Shown: piece after piece, positions 16,854-25,169 of the stretch
How the letters are laid out: every line of letters starts with the position of its first letter
Position numbering within the stretch: position 1 is the first letter of the stretch
Assembly (NCBI GenBank): GCA_965213735.1
Contig: CBDCAB010000006.1
Span: 930,001 to 994,000 of the forward strand
DNA length: 64,000 nucleotides
Source of the DNA: CALDTK01 sp965213735
GTDB lineage: Bacteria; Bacteroidota; Bacteroidia; Chitinophagales; Saprospiraceae
Direction of reading: 5' to 3'
Translations under genes and position numbers: made by a program
The notes under the pieces: model-generated
Seen by the model: only the letters and a program-made list of their open reading frames with translations
Databases searched by the model: none
Told to the model about the DNA's origin: nothing

Positions 16854-17858
16854 TTACTGGCTTGCCACCACCATACACCCCACCTCATACGCCAAGCGCG
16901 CCGCAACAGCCCCTTCAAATTCGTAAGGCGCAGGAGCAACTTCCACAATGTCCATGCCCACCACTTTGCGCCCACTGTTAATGACAGCCTCACACAAGAA
17001 GCGGGTTTCGGCGTAGCTCAAGCCCCCAGGTACAGGCGTTCCTGTGTTTGCACACAGCGAAGGCTCAAGACCATCAACATCGAGACTGATCCACACCCGC
17101 TGGGGTAGGGTAGCAACGATGGCATCACAGGTTTTGGCGAAAGCTGTACCGGCTAAATGCGACCGCTGCATGTCGACAGCGAAAAACGTTGTAACCCGGC
17201 CCGAACTCCTCGCTAGCTCGACCTCAGCAGGACAGTAATCGCGAATGCCCACCTGCACCAACTCCAACAGTTTATTCTGCTCCAAGGCATTGTACATCAC
17301 CGATGCATGACTATACCTAAAGCCTTCATAGGCCCGACGCAAATCCATATGCGCATCGATTTGTAGAACACCACACGCGCCGACAGCCTCGTACGCACCC
17401 AGCGCCGTAGCGTGCGAGCCACCCACCAATACCGGGAAAGTTCCCTGCGCTAGATGCTCGCTCATAATTTGATTTACCTCATCTCGCAACTCCCCACCTG
17501 CCCGCTCCACCTGCATCAGATCGGCAGTAGAAGACATTCCATCTTCAAGCGCAGCAATGTGCTCCTCCACGATCGGCCGCAGCTCATCGTGACGCGCCCG
17601 AAAGTGCTCCCACCGGCTATTCCAGCGAAAGCCATGCTCCCAAGGCCGCTCCAAGCCATGCACGCAGACATCGAGTTGAAGGCTCGCAGCGAGAACATTG
17701 GCCGGACCGTCTTCTGTGCCCGTGCCGTAACTCACCGTGGGCGCAAAAGGCACAGCCTCAAACACCACGCGCGGATCATCGACAAGGGGTAGGCCTAGAA
17801 AATTGCCATTGCTTATTCCCAAGGCGTTGGGATTGTACTTCTCGTAGCCTTTGCGCAT
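16854..17858 (-). CDS. speB: Agmatinase (ureohydrolase family)
   Basis: Hydrolyses agmatine to putrescine and urea; an arginase/agmatinase-fold Mn enzyme of 334 residues. Metal motifs seen: GGSHAT (the family usually has GGDH), QIDAHMDLR, and SLDVDGLEPSLCANTGTPVP, where the usual D-x-D-x-x-D ends in Glu. SYGTGTEDGPANVLAAS is the N-terminal signature. The neighbouring, divergently transcribed genes make spermidine from putrescine, which supports agmatinase over arginase or formimidoylglutamase. Only 57 bp separate the two starts, so regulation is probably shared. One exact 14-mer copy (encoding AFAKT) lies inside. Confidence 0.85.
   Translation of the reverse strand: MRKGYEKYNPNALGISNGNFLGLPLVDDPRVVFEAVPFAPTVSYGTGTEDGPANVLAASLQLDVCVHGLERPWEHGFRWNSRWEHFRARHDELRPIVEEHIAALEDGMSSTADLMQVERAGGELRDEVNQIMSEHLAQGTFPVLVGGSHATALGAYEAVGACGVLQIDAHMDLRRAYEGFRYSHASVMYNALEQNKLLELVQVGIRDYCPAEVELARSSGRVTTFFAVDMQRSHLAGTAFAKTCDAIVATLPQRVWISLDVDGLEPSLCANTGTPVPGGLSYAETRFLCEAVINSGRKVVGMDIVEVAPAPYEFEGAVAARLAYEVGCMVVASQ
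17131..17144 (-). repeat. Dispersed 14-mer, exact copy
   Basis: Inside agmatinase, encoding AFAKT. Confidence 0.9.
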
Positions 17859-17915
17859 TCTATTCGTGTTGAGAGCTTGCTTACCCTATTTTGCCCCGGA
17901 AAAGAGCAACCCCAC

Positions 17916-19127
17916 ATGGCCAAAGTTATCATCATCGGCGCAGGCGGCGTCGGCAGAGTCACCACCGTCAAATGTGCACAGCACCCCGAAGTGTTTAGCG
18001 AAATCCTACTCGCCAGCCGCACCATTAGCAAATGCGACGAAATTGCGCACGATGCCATGCGCCGCACCGGCCATAAGCATATCAGCACAGCCGCCATCGA
18101 TGCCGAAGATGTGCCAGCACTCACGCAACTTATCCGCGACTTTGGGGCGGAAATGGTCATACACGTCGCGCTGCCCTACCAAGACCTCACCATCATGGAG
18201 GCTTGTCTCAATGCTGGCGTGCACTACCTCGACACGGCCAATTACGAGCCGAAAGAAGAGGCCAAATTCGAGTATTCACATCAGTGGAAACTGCACGATC
18301 GCTTCAAAGAAGCTGGCCTGCTCGCAGTGCTCGGCTGTGGCTTCGACCCGGGTGTAACGCAAGTCTTCACCGCACATGCCGCCAAGCACCACTTCGATGA
18401 AATCCACTACCTCGATATTGTGGACGCCAACGCTGGTGATCATGGCAAGGCCTTCGCCACCAATTTTAATCCTGAGATCAACATTCGGGAAATCACTCAG
18501 AAAGGCAAATATTGGCAAGACGGTCAGTGGGTAGAAACCGAGCCTTTCGAGCATAAAAAGGTCATCAATTATCCGGATATAGGACCAAAAGATAGCTACC
18601 TACTTTACCACGAAGAATTAGAAAGTTTGGTGAAAAACTTTCCGACGCTAAAACGTGCGCGTTTCTGGATGACCTTTGGCCAGGAATACCTCACTCACCT
18701 GCGCGTTATTGAAAATATCGGCATGGCTAGCATCGAGCCTGTGCTGCATAAAGGCGTGGAAATTGTGCCGCTGGAATTTCTCAAGACTGTGCTACCCAAT
18801 CCCGACGAGCTTGGGGACAATTATTCTGGCTACACCTCGATTGGCTGTCGGATTCGCGGCATCAAGGATGGTAAAGAACAGACCTACTACATCTGGAATA
18901 ACTGCTCGCATGCCGCGGCGTTTGCAGAGACGGGCGCCCAAGGCGTGAGCTATACGACCGGTGTGCCTGCAATGACAGGTGCAATGATGATGCTCAACGG
19001 CAGCTGGTCGGGCAAAGGTGTCTTCAACGTCGAGCAATTCAATCCTGATCCTTTTCTCAATAAGCTCGGCGACCATGGCTTGCCGTGGCACGAGGAAGTT
19101 GGCTATGATATCGAGTTCGAGGCGTGA
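17916..19127 (+). CDS. Carboxynorspermidine/carboxyspermidine dehydrogenase
   Basis: Joins putrescine or diaminopropane with aspartate semialdehyde by reductive amination to give carboxy(nor)spermidine, the alternative route to spermidine. It is a saccharopine-dehydrogenase-family protein of 403 residues with the Rossmann start AKVIIIGAGGVGRVTTVKCA. It also has YLDTANYEPKEEAKFEYSHQ, VLGCGFDPGVTQVFTAHAAK, DIVDANAGDHGKAFATNFNP and WNNCSHAAAFAETGAQGVSY, all characteristic of CANSDH. The start at ATG 17916 avoids a 13-residue non-homologous extension. The decarboxylase gene follows with a GTGA overlap. Confidence 0.92.
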   Translation: MAKVIIIGAGGVGRVTTVKCAQHPEVFSEILLASRTISKCDEIAHDAMRRTGHKHISTAAIDAEDVPALTQLIRDFGAEMVIHVALPYQDLTIMEACLNAGVHYLDTANYEPKEEAKFEYSHQWKLHDRFKEAGLLAVLGCGFDPGVTQVFTAHAAKHHFDEIHYLDIVDANAGDHGKAFATNFNPEINIREITQKGKYWQDGQWVETEPFEHKKVINYPDIGPKDSYLLYHEELESLVKNFPTLKRARFWMTFGQEYLTHLRVIENIGMASIEPVLHKGVEIVPLEFLKTVLPNPDELGDNYSGYTSIGCRIRGIKDGKEQTYYIWNNCSHAAAFAETGAQGVSYTTGVPAMTGAMMMLNGSWSGKGVFNVEQFNPDPFLNKLGDHGLPWHEEVGYDIEFEA

Positions 19128-20263
19128 GGTATTCGCAACTTCAGCGGGCAGCCTTTGTCCTTGATGAGTCTGCCTTTCGGCAAAACTTAGCCTTAATCTC
19201 CGGGGTGGCTCAGCAGGCTGATGTAGAGATCATTCTCGCACTAAAAGCATTTAGCTTTTGGCCCGCATTCGGTATCGCTGCTGAATATTTACCGGGTGCC
19301 ACGGCGAGCTCGCTCAACGAAGCGCTCCTGGTAAATCACCACTTCGGGGTCAAGCCCCATGTCTACTGCCCAGCCTACGTGCCGAGAGAGTTCGACCAGA
19401 TCGCATCACTAGCACACCACCTCACCTTCAACAGCCTCAGCGAACTCGAGCGCTACCGAGCTACCTGGACGGAGCAGCAGTTGAGTGTGGGACTGCGCGT
19501 AAATCCGATGTATTCGCCTGTCGAAACAGACCTTTACAATCCCGCCGCACCTACAGGTCGACTCGGAGAGGCCATCGATGAGTTGCCAGCAGCGCCACCG
19601 GCAGGTCTTGCAGGTGTGCACGTACATACCTTATGTGAGTCGAGTGCAGCAGCCACCGCCACTCTTATCGAGCGGGTAGAAGCAGGCTTGCAAAATTGGC
19701 TACCAAAGCTGCAGTGGCTCAACCTTGGTGGAGGCCACCTCATGACGCGCGAGGACTATAATCGCCAACTCCTGATCGAAAGCTTGCGTGGCCTTCAGCA
19801 GCGGCATCCACACCTGCACGTCACCCTCGAACCTGGGAGTGCGCACGCCTGGCGCACAGGCGTACTCGTGGCGCATGTGCTCGACATTATTGAAAATCAT
19901 GGTGTGAAGTCCGCTCTGCTCGACGTCAGCTTTACCTGCCACATGCCTGACACCTTGGAAATGCCCTACAAACCGACGGTGCGCCAGGCGGAAATCGTGG
20001 GGGATGATGCTCGTGGCGCTGCAGATTATGTACTTGGTGGCATGAGTTGTTTGGCTGGTGATGCAATCGGCACCTACCGCTTTGAGCAGCCGCTGCAAGT
20101 TGGTCAACAGGTAATCTTTGAAGATATGCTGCACTACACCACCGTCAAAACCACGATGTTCAATGGTGTGCCACATCCCGACCTAGTAATGGCGCGCATG
20201 GATGGCGAGCTTGAAGTCCTGCGCACCTTCAGCTACGAAGACTACGAAAGTCGTTTAGGATGA
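19124..20263 (+). CDS. nspC: Carboxynorspermidine decarboxylase
   Basis: PLP enzyme (alanine-racemase-fold decarboxylase) that converts carboxyspermidine to spermidine. ALKAFSFWPAF holds the PLP Lys, GVHVHTLCESSA and LNLGGGHLMTRED line the cofactor site, LEPGSAHAWRTG is the EPG phosphate loop, and DVSFTCHMPDTLEMPYKP with VLGGMSCLAGDAIGTY carries the Cys of the dimer active site. At 379 residues it is full length. The GTG start overlaps the dehydrogenase stop, and its own stop overlaps prmC (ATGA), so three genes form one coupled unit. Confidence 0.93.
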   Translation: MRYSQLQRAAFVLDESAFRQNLALISGVAQQADVEIILALKAFSFWPAFGIAAEYLPGATASSLNEALLVNHHFGVKPHVYCPAYVPREFDQIASLAHHLTFNSLSELERYRATWTEQQLSVGLRVNPMYSPVETDLYNPAAPTGRLGEAIDELPAAPPAGLAGVHVHTLCESSAAATATLIERVEAGLQNWLPKLQWLNLGGGHLMTREDYNRQLLIESLRGLQQRHPHLHVTLEPGSAHAWRTGVLVAHVLDIIENHGVKSALLDVSFTCHMPDTLEMPYKPTVRQAEIVGDDARGAADYVLGGMSCLAGDAIGTYRFEQPLQVGQQVIFEDMLHYTTVKTTMFNGVPHPDLVMARMDGELEVLRTFSYEDYESRLG

Positions 20264-21102
20264 CCTGGGCGGAGGTAAAAGGCGATTTTCAGCGACGACT
20301 GAGGGAGGCAGGTATTACAAATGCCGCACGCCTCACGCAGTGGTACTTCAGCGATACGTTCGCTCCGGCAGTCGAGCGCAATGCAGCGGGACTGACTGAC
20401 TCGGTTCTCGAACGCATAGAAGCTGCCGCGGCAAGGCTGGTGGCAGGTGAGCCGCTCCAGTACGTGACCGGGAAAGCCTTTTTCTATGGCATGCAACTCA
20501 GTGTAGATGCTAGCGTGCTGATTCCTCGGGTGGAGACTGAGGAGCTCGTGCGGTGGATACTCGAACGCGAGGTGGAGAAGCCAATACACTTCGTCGATCT
20601 GTGCACGGGCAGCGGGTGCATCGCCGCAGCACTCGCCCGAAGTCGGCCCGATTGGTCTGGACTTGCCGTAGACATCAGCCAACAGGCAGTAGAATTGGCC
20701 AATCTCAATCTCGCACAAGTCGGCGTGAGCGATCGCGTGCATGTCGAGCGGCATGATGTACTTTCAGAGAAGGATTATCTCGGCGAAGGCGGCGACTGGG
20801 ATCTCTTTGTAGCCAATCCGCCTTACATCCCTCGCACGGATTGGGATCGAGTGGATGCTAATGTTGCAGCCTACGAGCCACGGCTAGCGCTGCTGGTAGA
20901 AGATGCCTCTCCGATAGCTTTCTATATAGCTATTGTTGCCTCAGCAAAACTTCACCTGAAGCAAGGCGGCAGCTTGTACTTTGAGTGTAATGACCGCTAC
21001 ATTGATGAAGTCATGCGCCTACTCGTAGAGCAATCATTTAATAACGTTGAAATATTTACAGATATGCAGAATATTCGGCGACATATTCGTGCAGTACGTT
21101 AA
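20260..21102 (+). CDS. prmC: Peptide chain release factor N5-glutamine methyltransferase
   Basis: SAM-dependent methyltransferase that modifies the GGQ glutamine of release factors RF1 and RF2. The N-terminal helical substrate domain (through about residue 80) ends in GEPLQYVTGKAFFYGMQLSV. VLIPRVETEELV, the SAM loop VDLCTGSGCIAAALA and the catalytic NPPY of FVANPPYIPR all match PrmC. At 280 residues it is standard length. Translational coupling to nspC (ATGA) places it in the polyamine operon; both concern translation efficiency, though that link is only suggestive. Confidence 0.93.
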   Translation: MTWAEVKGDFQRRLREAGITNAARLTQWYFSDTFAPAVERNAAGLTDSVLERIEAAAARLVAGEPLQYVTGKAFFYGMQLSVDASVLIPRVETEELVRWILEREVEKPIHFVDLCTGSGCIAAALARSRPDWSGLAVDISQQAVELANLNLAQVGVSDRVHVERHDVLSEKDYLGEGGDWDLFVANPPYIPRTDWDRVDANVAAYEPRLALLVEDASPIAFYIAIVASAKLHLKQGGSLYFECNDRYIDEVMRLLVEQSFNNVEIFTDMQNIRRHIRAVR

Positions 21103-21132
21103 TTTAGATATTAAGAAAAGTATCTCACGAAT

Positions 21133-21480
21133 TTATCCGCCACTTCGCTTGGTCTTGCTATAGCCTTTATCCATCAGCCAATCCATAACTTTATCGCGTT
21201 GGTCGCCCTGAACGATTATTTCTCCATTCTTTGCAGAACCGCCCACTCCGCAGGCACTTTTGAGCTGCTTGCCTAGCTCGCTGAGATCAGCATCGGGACC
21301 AACAAAACCTGTGATGAGCGTCACTGCCTTACCACGCCGCGATTTCTTATCCAGTTGCACCCGCAAATCCTGCTCGTTCGGCGGCAGCAACTTATCCTCT
21401 TGTGGTTTTCCGTAGCGATACTCGTATGCATCGTTGGTGCTATACACTACGCCTTGTCTGTTGCGCTTGCTCTTACTCAT
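21133..21480 (-). CDS. SUI1/YciH-family translation initiation factor
   Basis: A 115-residue basic protein of the eIF1/SUI1 family. After a charged N-terminus (SKSKRNRQGVVYSTNDAYEY) come VQLDKKSRRGKAVTLITGF and KSACGVGGSAKNGEIIVQGD, then KVMDWLMDKGYSKTKRSGG, the core SUI1 fold. In bacteria its role in initiation fidelity is not well settled. It overlaps the 3' end of the upstream lipoprotein gene by 8 bp, so the pair is probably co-transcribed leftward with Dps. It converges on prmC. Confidence 0.9.
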   Translation of the reverse strand: MSKSKRNRQGVVYSTNDAYEYRYGKPQEDKLLPPNEQDLRVQLDKKSRRGKAVTLITGFVGPDADLSELGKQLKSACGVGGSAKNGEIIVQGDQRDKVMDWLMDKGYSKTKRSGG

Positions 21481-22531
21481 CTTTAGCTTGTCGTTGCCAG
21501 TTGGTATTCAGATTGCGCAAGATGTCAACTACTAGGCAATCTAGCCGCTTGCTGTCGGCACACACCGCCACCACGGCCGTCTGTGTGTGTGGATAATAGG
21601 CAACAGCTGCTCCGTAGCGGCGGGTAATGCCACTGTTGACGTAAACGTGGGTGCCTCGTTGCAAGCCCAGTTGATACCAGCCTGGAATGACACGTGTTTG
21701 TTCGCGATCAGGAACGGTGTGCGAAACAGGCATAGCTTCCAAATCGGCCCGACTCAAGCTGTCGACCAATTGCAGAAGGTCATCCACTGAGGCTACTCCA
21801 GCCGTACTCAACGCAAATAGGTCTGGCCGCTGCCGCTCGTGTGGCGCTACCACCCGCGCTCGAGTAGCGGCTAGTGCGCTGCGCACGCTATCGGGCAATT
21901 GATCTGTGTACGCCAGCTGTTTCGGTCGCAGATCCTGCAAGCCCCCAGCTCGCGAGCTAAGTGCTTCGGCCGCGAGGGTATAGTTCCAGTGGTCGAACCG
22001 ATACTTGCCTTGTACCTTTTGCTGGTCTTGGTTGGCTAGTAGATAGTTAATCGCCAGCAGGTGGTCAAGCGCCTCACCCTCTGGGCCAGGCTCGTAGATG
22101 GGCAAATCGCTGGAGTGGAGTAGCAATTGCTTGTACGTGATGGTGCGCAAATAGTCACCGCTGTCATTCCTGACCTCTATAGCCGCACTGTCGAGCGTGA
22201 GTCCTAATGACTCAATGCGTTGCAGCATTCGCGGCACTAGAAAACTCGCAGTAAGGCTGCCAATTTGCACCGGTGTGGCGGGCGTGAGACCATATGTCGA
22301 GTCAGGATACTGAATGTAGCGCACCACACCATTGTCCCACAGGCCGAGTAAAAGTGGCGCATCCTTTAGGTCTGACATCACACACTCATTCGATGCCACT
22401 CGCCGTACCACCTCCACATCGCTGAGGCCGTAGCGGGTTTTGGCGCAAGCTGAAAAAAGCAGCACCAGCCCCAGCAGAGCAAACACGCCCAGCCCGGCAA
22501 CTACCGAACTGGGCGTAAATCTTAGCGACAT
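21473..22531 (-). CDS. Serine-hydrolase (beta-lactamase-fold) lipoprotein, probable pseudoenzyme
   Basis: About 352 residues with a lipoprotein signal (LLGLVLLFSAC). The fold signature of class C beta-lactamase/DD-peptidase-like proteins is clear: QIGSLTASFLVPRMLQ, then TYKQLLLHSSDLPIYE and YRFDHWNYTLAAEALSSRAG. The catalytic SxxK reads SLTA, so the Lys is lost, and the YxN motif reads HWN, so the Tyr is lost. Hydrolysis is therefore unlikely; a binding or scaffolding role is inferred. The ATG at 22531 gives a compact signal peptide, and one at 22561 is also possible. It lies a few bases downstream of dps and overlaps the SUI1 gene. Confidence 0.75.
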   Translation of the reverse strand: MSLRFTPSSVVAGLGVFALLGLVLLFSACAKTRYGLSDVEVVRRVASNECVMSDLKDAPLLLGLWDNGVVRYIQYPDSTYGLTPATPVQIGSLTASFLVPRMLQRIESLGLTLDSAAIEVRNDSGDYLRTITYKQLLLHSSDLPIYEPGPEGEALDHLLAINYLLANQDQQKVQGKYRFDHWNYTLAAEALSSRAGGLQDLRPKQLAYTDQLPDSVRSALAATRARVVAPHERQRPDLFALSTAGVASVDDLLQLVDSLSRADLEAMPVSHTVPDREQTRVIPGWYQLGLQRGTHVYVNSGITRRYGAAVAYYPHTQTAVVAVCADSKRLDCLVVDILRNLNTNWQRQAKDE

Positions 22532-22567
22532 CTGCGGGACTTGCATGTCCCCAAGATACATGATGAA

Positions 22568-23122
22568 TTAGTTTGCTTCAATCGCTTTCGGCTCGTGAAT
22601 TAAGCCAATCACCAAGCTATCCTCTCCGAGGAAGTGCTCGATGTGGTGCGCACGATTCTCGGCCCGCTCCAGCATGCCTTCAATCATGCGCTTGGTGCCG
22701 AAGTCATCATGGTCGATGCAGGTGTGGATGGTTTTGCGAAACTCGATGCAAATCTTTTTCTCGTTGTTCATCGCGAATTCCAGACTGTCGCGGATGCGCT
22801 GAACATTCTCCGATTCCTGGTCGCAGTAGCTCTTCTTCTGGTAAGTATCCAGGCGACTGCTGGGGGTGCGACCGAGCAGGGTAATGCGCTCGGCAAGTGC
22901 ATCGAGGTCGAGGTTGACTTCCTCGTAGTGCTCCTGTAAAAATACGTGGAGATCGCGAAATTGCGGTCCTTCCACCATCCAGTGATATTTGTGGTACTGC
23001 ATGTACATCACCACGAAGCTCGCCAGGTGGCGGTCGAGTTCATCACTGATTTTATTGCACGCTTTTTTGGTCAGCCCCACCGGGTTGCCTTCGTATTCTT
23101 TCTTGTCGCGTAAAGCTTTCAT
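22568..23122 (-). CDS. dps: Dps-family DNA-binding ferritin-like protein
   Basis: Dodecameric mini-ferritin that oxidises and stores iron with peroxide and protects DNA during starvation. MQYHKYHWMVEGPQFRDLHV contains the His and Asp ferroxidase ligands of the Dps signature, followed by LQEHYEEVNLDLDALAERI with the acidic ligand of the partner subunit. TLLGRTPSSRLDTY and the C-terminal HIEHFLGEDSLV also fit. At 184 residues it is normal, with a Lys-rich N-terminus (KALRDKKEYEGNPVGLTKKA) that may bind DNA. First gene of a leftward trio. Confidence 0.93.
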   Translation of the reverse strand: MKALRDKKEYEGNPVGLTKKACNKISDELDRHLASFVVMYMQYHKYHWMVEGPQFRDLHVFLQEHYEEVNLDLDALAERITLLGRTPSSRLDTYQKKSYCDQESENVQRIRDSLEFAMNNEKKICIEFRKTIHTCIDHDDFGTKRMIEGMLERAENRAHHIEHFLGEDSLVIGLIHEPKAIEAN

Positions 23123-23224
23123 GTACTGTATTTATTTTCAGGCTCAACCATATTGCGTAGGTAGTTTGTTCGCTTGTACGATCAGCAAGATCAGCCGTAC
23201 TTGCGGCAGCAAAATTTCCATCCC

Positions 23225-24166
23225 TTGTCCAATCCACAGAGTTCGAGTACGGTCCTGATGGTTCGCCCTGCCAACTTTGCCTATAATGAGGAAAGTGCGG
23301 AGAACAACGCCTTTATGCGTCCTGCAGAGCGTCTTTCGCCGCAGGAAATCGTGGAGCGGGCGAAGGTGGAGTTTGATGGTCTCGTAGCTGCTTTGCGGGC
23401 AGTAGGTACAGAGGTGATTGTTATTGAAGACACACCGCTTCCGCGAAAACCCGATGCAGTTTTTCCGAACAACTGGTTCAGCACCCACAGCGATGGCACC
23501 ATGTGTACCTACCCGATGTATGCGGTGTCGCGGCGGCTCGAACGTGCCAATCCGGTGCTACAAACGCTGCGTACTACGCATGAGGTGACGCGCGAAATTG
23601 CCTTTGAAGAGACTGAAGCTCAGGATGTTTTTTTGGAAGGAACGGGCTCTTTGGTGCTCGACCGCTTCAATCGCATCGCTTATGCATGTACGAGTGATCG
23701 CACCGACGCAGATTTGGCGCGGCGGTGGGCAGAGGTGATGCAGTACGAAATGGTGCTATTCGAGGCTACAGATGAGGAGGGCACGCCGGTCTACCACACC
23801 AATGTCATCATGGCGATGGGCACTTACCATGCGGTGATTTGCTTGGAGAGTGTTGCCGTGGCCGATCGCCCGCGGGTGCGGGAGGCACTCACGCGTTCAG
23901 GTCGCCCGATTATCGACATTAGCTTCGAGCAGGTCAAGCGTTTTGCGGGCAATATGTTGGAGGTGCTCGATGGTGAGCAGCGTCCACGTTGGGTGATGTC
24001 TTCGCAGGCTTACCACGCTCTGGGTGAGGTGCAGCGTGAGGTGCTGAGTGAGCGGCAGACGATTGTGCACGCGCCTATCGAAGCGATTGAGCAGCTCGGT
24101 GGGGGCAGTGCTCGTTGTATGATTGCGGAAATCTATTTACCTCCCCTCGATGCTAAAGCGCGATGA
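23225..24166 (+). CDS. CtlX-like amidinohydrolase (arginine deiminase superfamily)
   Basis: Guanidino-group-modifying-fold enzyme of about 313 residues. MVRPANFAYNEESAENNAF, VFPNNWFSTHSDGTMCTYPM, FLEGTGSLVLDRFNRIAYAC, YHTNVIMAMGTYHAVICLES and the final GGGSARCMIAEIYLP with the nucleophilic Cys match the citrulline-utilisation hydrolase (CtlX) group. The catalytic Glu/His/Cys set is present. The start is uncertain: TTG 23225 puts about ten residues before MVRP as in homologues, while ATG 23258 and TTG 23174 are alternatives. It converges with the GDPD-like gene, overlapping by 34 bp. Confidence 0.85.
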   Translation: MSNPQSSSTVLMVRPANFAYNEESAENNAFMRPAERLSPQEIVERAKVEFDGLVAALRAVGTEVIVIEDTPLPRKPDAVFPNNWFSTHSDGTMCTYPMYAVSRRLERANPVLQTLRTTHEVTREIAFEETEAQDVFLEGTGSLVLDRFNRIAYACTSDRTDADLARRWAEVMQYEMVLFEATDEEGTPVYHTNVIMAMGTYHAVICLESVAVADRPRVREALTRSGRPIIDISFEQVKRFAGNMLEVLDGEQRPRWVMSSQAYHALGEVQREVLSERQTIVHAPIEAIEQLGGGSARCMIAEIYLPPLDAKAR

Positions 24167-25083
24167 GCTGCCATGGGCCTGTTGGTGGCGATGATGCTGA
24201 CTCCTGCGGCTGCTAATTGCCGGTAGGTCTCGCCCTTATCCACTAATGCTGCGCTATCGAGGGCTCCAAAGGTGGCGACTAAAGTCTTGAGGTTCAGTTC
24301 TTCAGCTTTCGCCAAAACCTGGGGCTTCGCGGGTCCGACTCCTGCAAACACGAGTGCGGGAAACGATTCGCGGCTGCGAAATGGAGAAACACCGAGGCGG
24401 GCGTAAAGCTCTCGACTCTCTTGCGCTAGTTGCTCGACCTGTAAAGCGTTCTCGGCGGTATAGCTGATTGGACCGAGCGCATGGAGTGATGCCCACTCCG
24501 CAAAATCTGCGGCATCATAGAGAATGAGCGCTACGGTGGTGGACATACCCGCCCTTTCGACCTCCTCCCAAATTTCCTGAAGTGAAACTCCACCTTTTGG
24601 GTCGAGGGATACTAGCGCTTTACCTCGAGCTGCTGCCAGGGCTTCGGCGAGGGTTGGTGGTGTTTGTTTGGTGAGTTTGCCGTTGTGGTCTCGTAGACGC
24701 ATGGTGTCAAGATCAGACCACACTCGACGCGTTACAGCTCCGCGGTGCACGGTGAGTCTGTCGAGTTCATCATCGTGAAACAGGAACAGGGTTCCATCCT
24801 GCGACTTGGCTACATCGAGTTCCAGGATGAAGAGGCCTTGGTCCATGAGGTGCTGCATAGATTTGAGGCTGTTTTCTGCGTAGCCATCAGCTTCGGGTTG
24901 AGCGCGGTGCGCTGAGATGAGGGTGTGGGTGTATTGTTCGCGCAGCCACATTGCAGGTGCGGGTGCTGGATGATCGCTATCTGCCGCATCCGCACGTGTC
25001 GTTGATTTTGGGGCAGTGCAGCTAAAGACCAAACATGCTACTGCCAGATTTAAAAGGGCAGCGTGTGCACGAATTTGGAGCAT
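24133..25083 (-). CDS. Glycerophosphodiester phosphodiesterase-family lipoprotein
   Basis: A lipoprotein signal (LLNLAVACLVFSC) is followed by a TIM-barrel GDPD domain: ISAHRAQPEADGYAENSLKS (usually HRG) and LELDVAKSQDGTLFLFHDDE, then LDRLT. These supply the metal-binding E-N, E-x-D and H-D residues. LVSLDPKGGVSLQEIWEEV and VSIIATNRPMAAHRAL form the later strands. The family cleaves glycerophosphodiesters to glycerol-3-phosphate. The HRA in place of HRG is a mild deviation. The ATG at 25083 (MLQIRAH) gives a compact signal; an in-frame ATG at 25116 overlaps the terminator hairpin. An exact 14-mer copy encodes VLAKA near the C-terminus. Confidence 0.85.
   Translation of the reverse strand: MLQIRAHAALLNLAVACLVFSCTAPKSTTRADAADSDHPAPAPAMWLREQYTHTLISAHRAQPEADGYAENSLKSMQHLMDQGLFILELDVAKSQDGTLFLFHDDELDRLTVHRGAVTRRVWSDLDTMRLRDHNGKLTKQTPPTLAEALAAARGKALVSLDPKGGVSLQEIWEEVERAGMSTTVALILYDAADFAEWASLHALGPISYTAENALQVEQLAQESRELYARLGVSPFRSRESFPALVFAGVGPAKPQVLAKAEELNLKTLVATFGALDSAALVDKGETYRQLAAAGVSIIATNRPMAAHRALASRGGK
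24305..24318 (+). repeat. Dispersed 14-mer, exact copy
   Basis: Inside the GDPD-like gene, encoding VLAKA. Confidence 0.9.
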
Positions 25084-25115
25084 GCTTGGGAGAGAGTGGA
25101 AGGGGTAGAGAAGCA

Positions 25116-25151
25116 AAAGCCCCGAATCAATGGGAGTTGATTCGGGGCTTT
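25116..25151 (-). terminator. Intrinsic terminator after the Oar-like receptor
   Basis: Perfect 15-bp arms AAAGCCCCGAATCAA / TTGATTCGGGGCTTT around a 6-nt loop, 19 bp past the stop of the leftward TonB receptor gene. Read leftward it continues into TTGC. It also covers the extreme start of the longer GDPD reading frame. Confidence 0.8.
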
Positions 25152-25169
25152 GGTATGGTTGAGAGGTTG

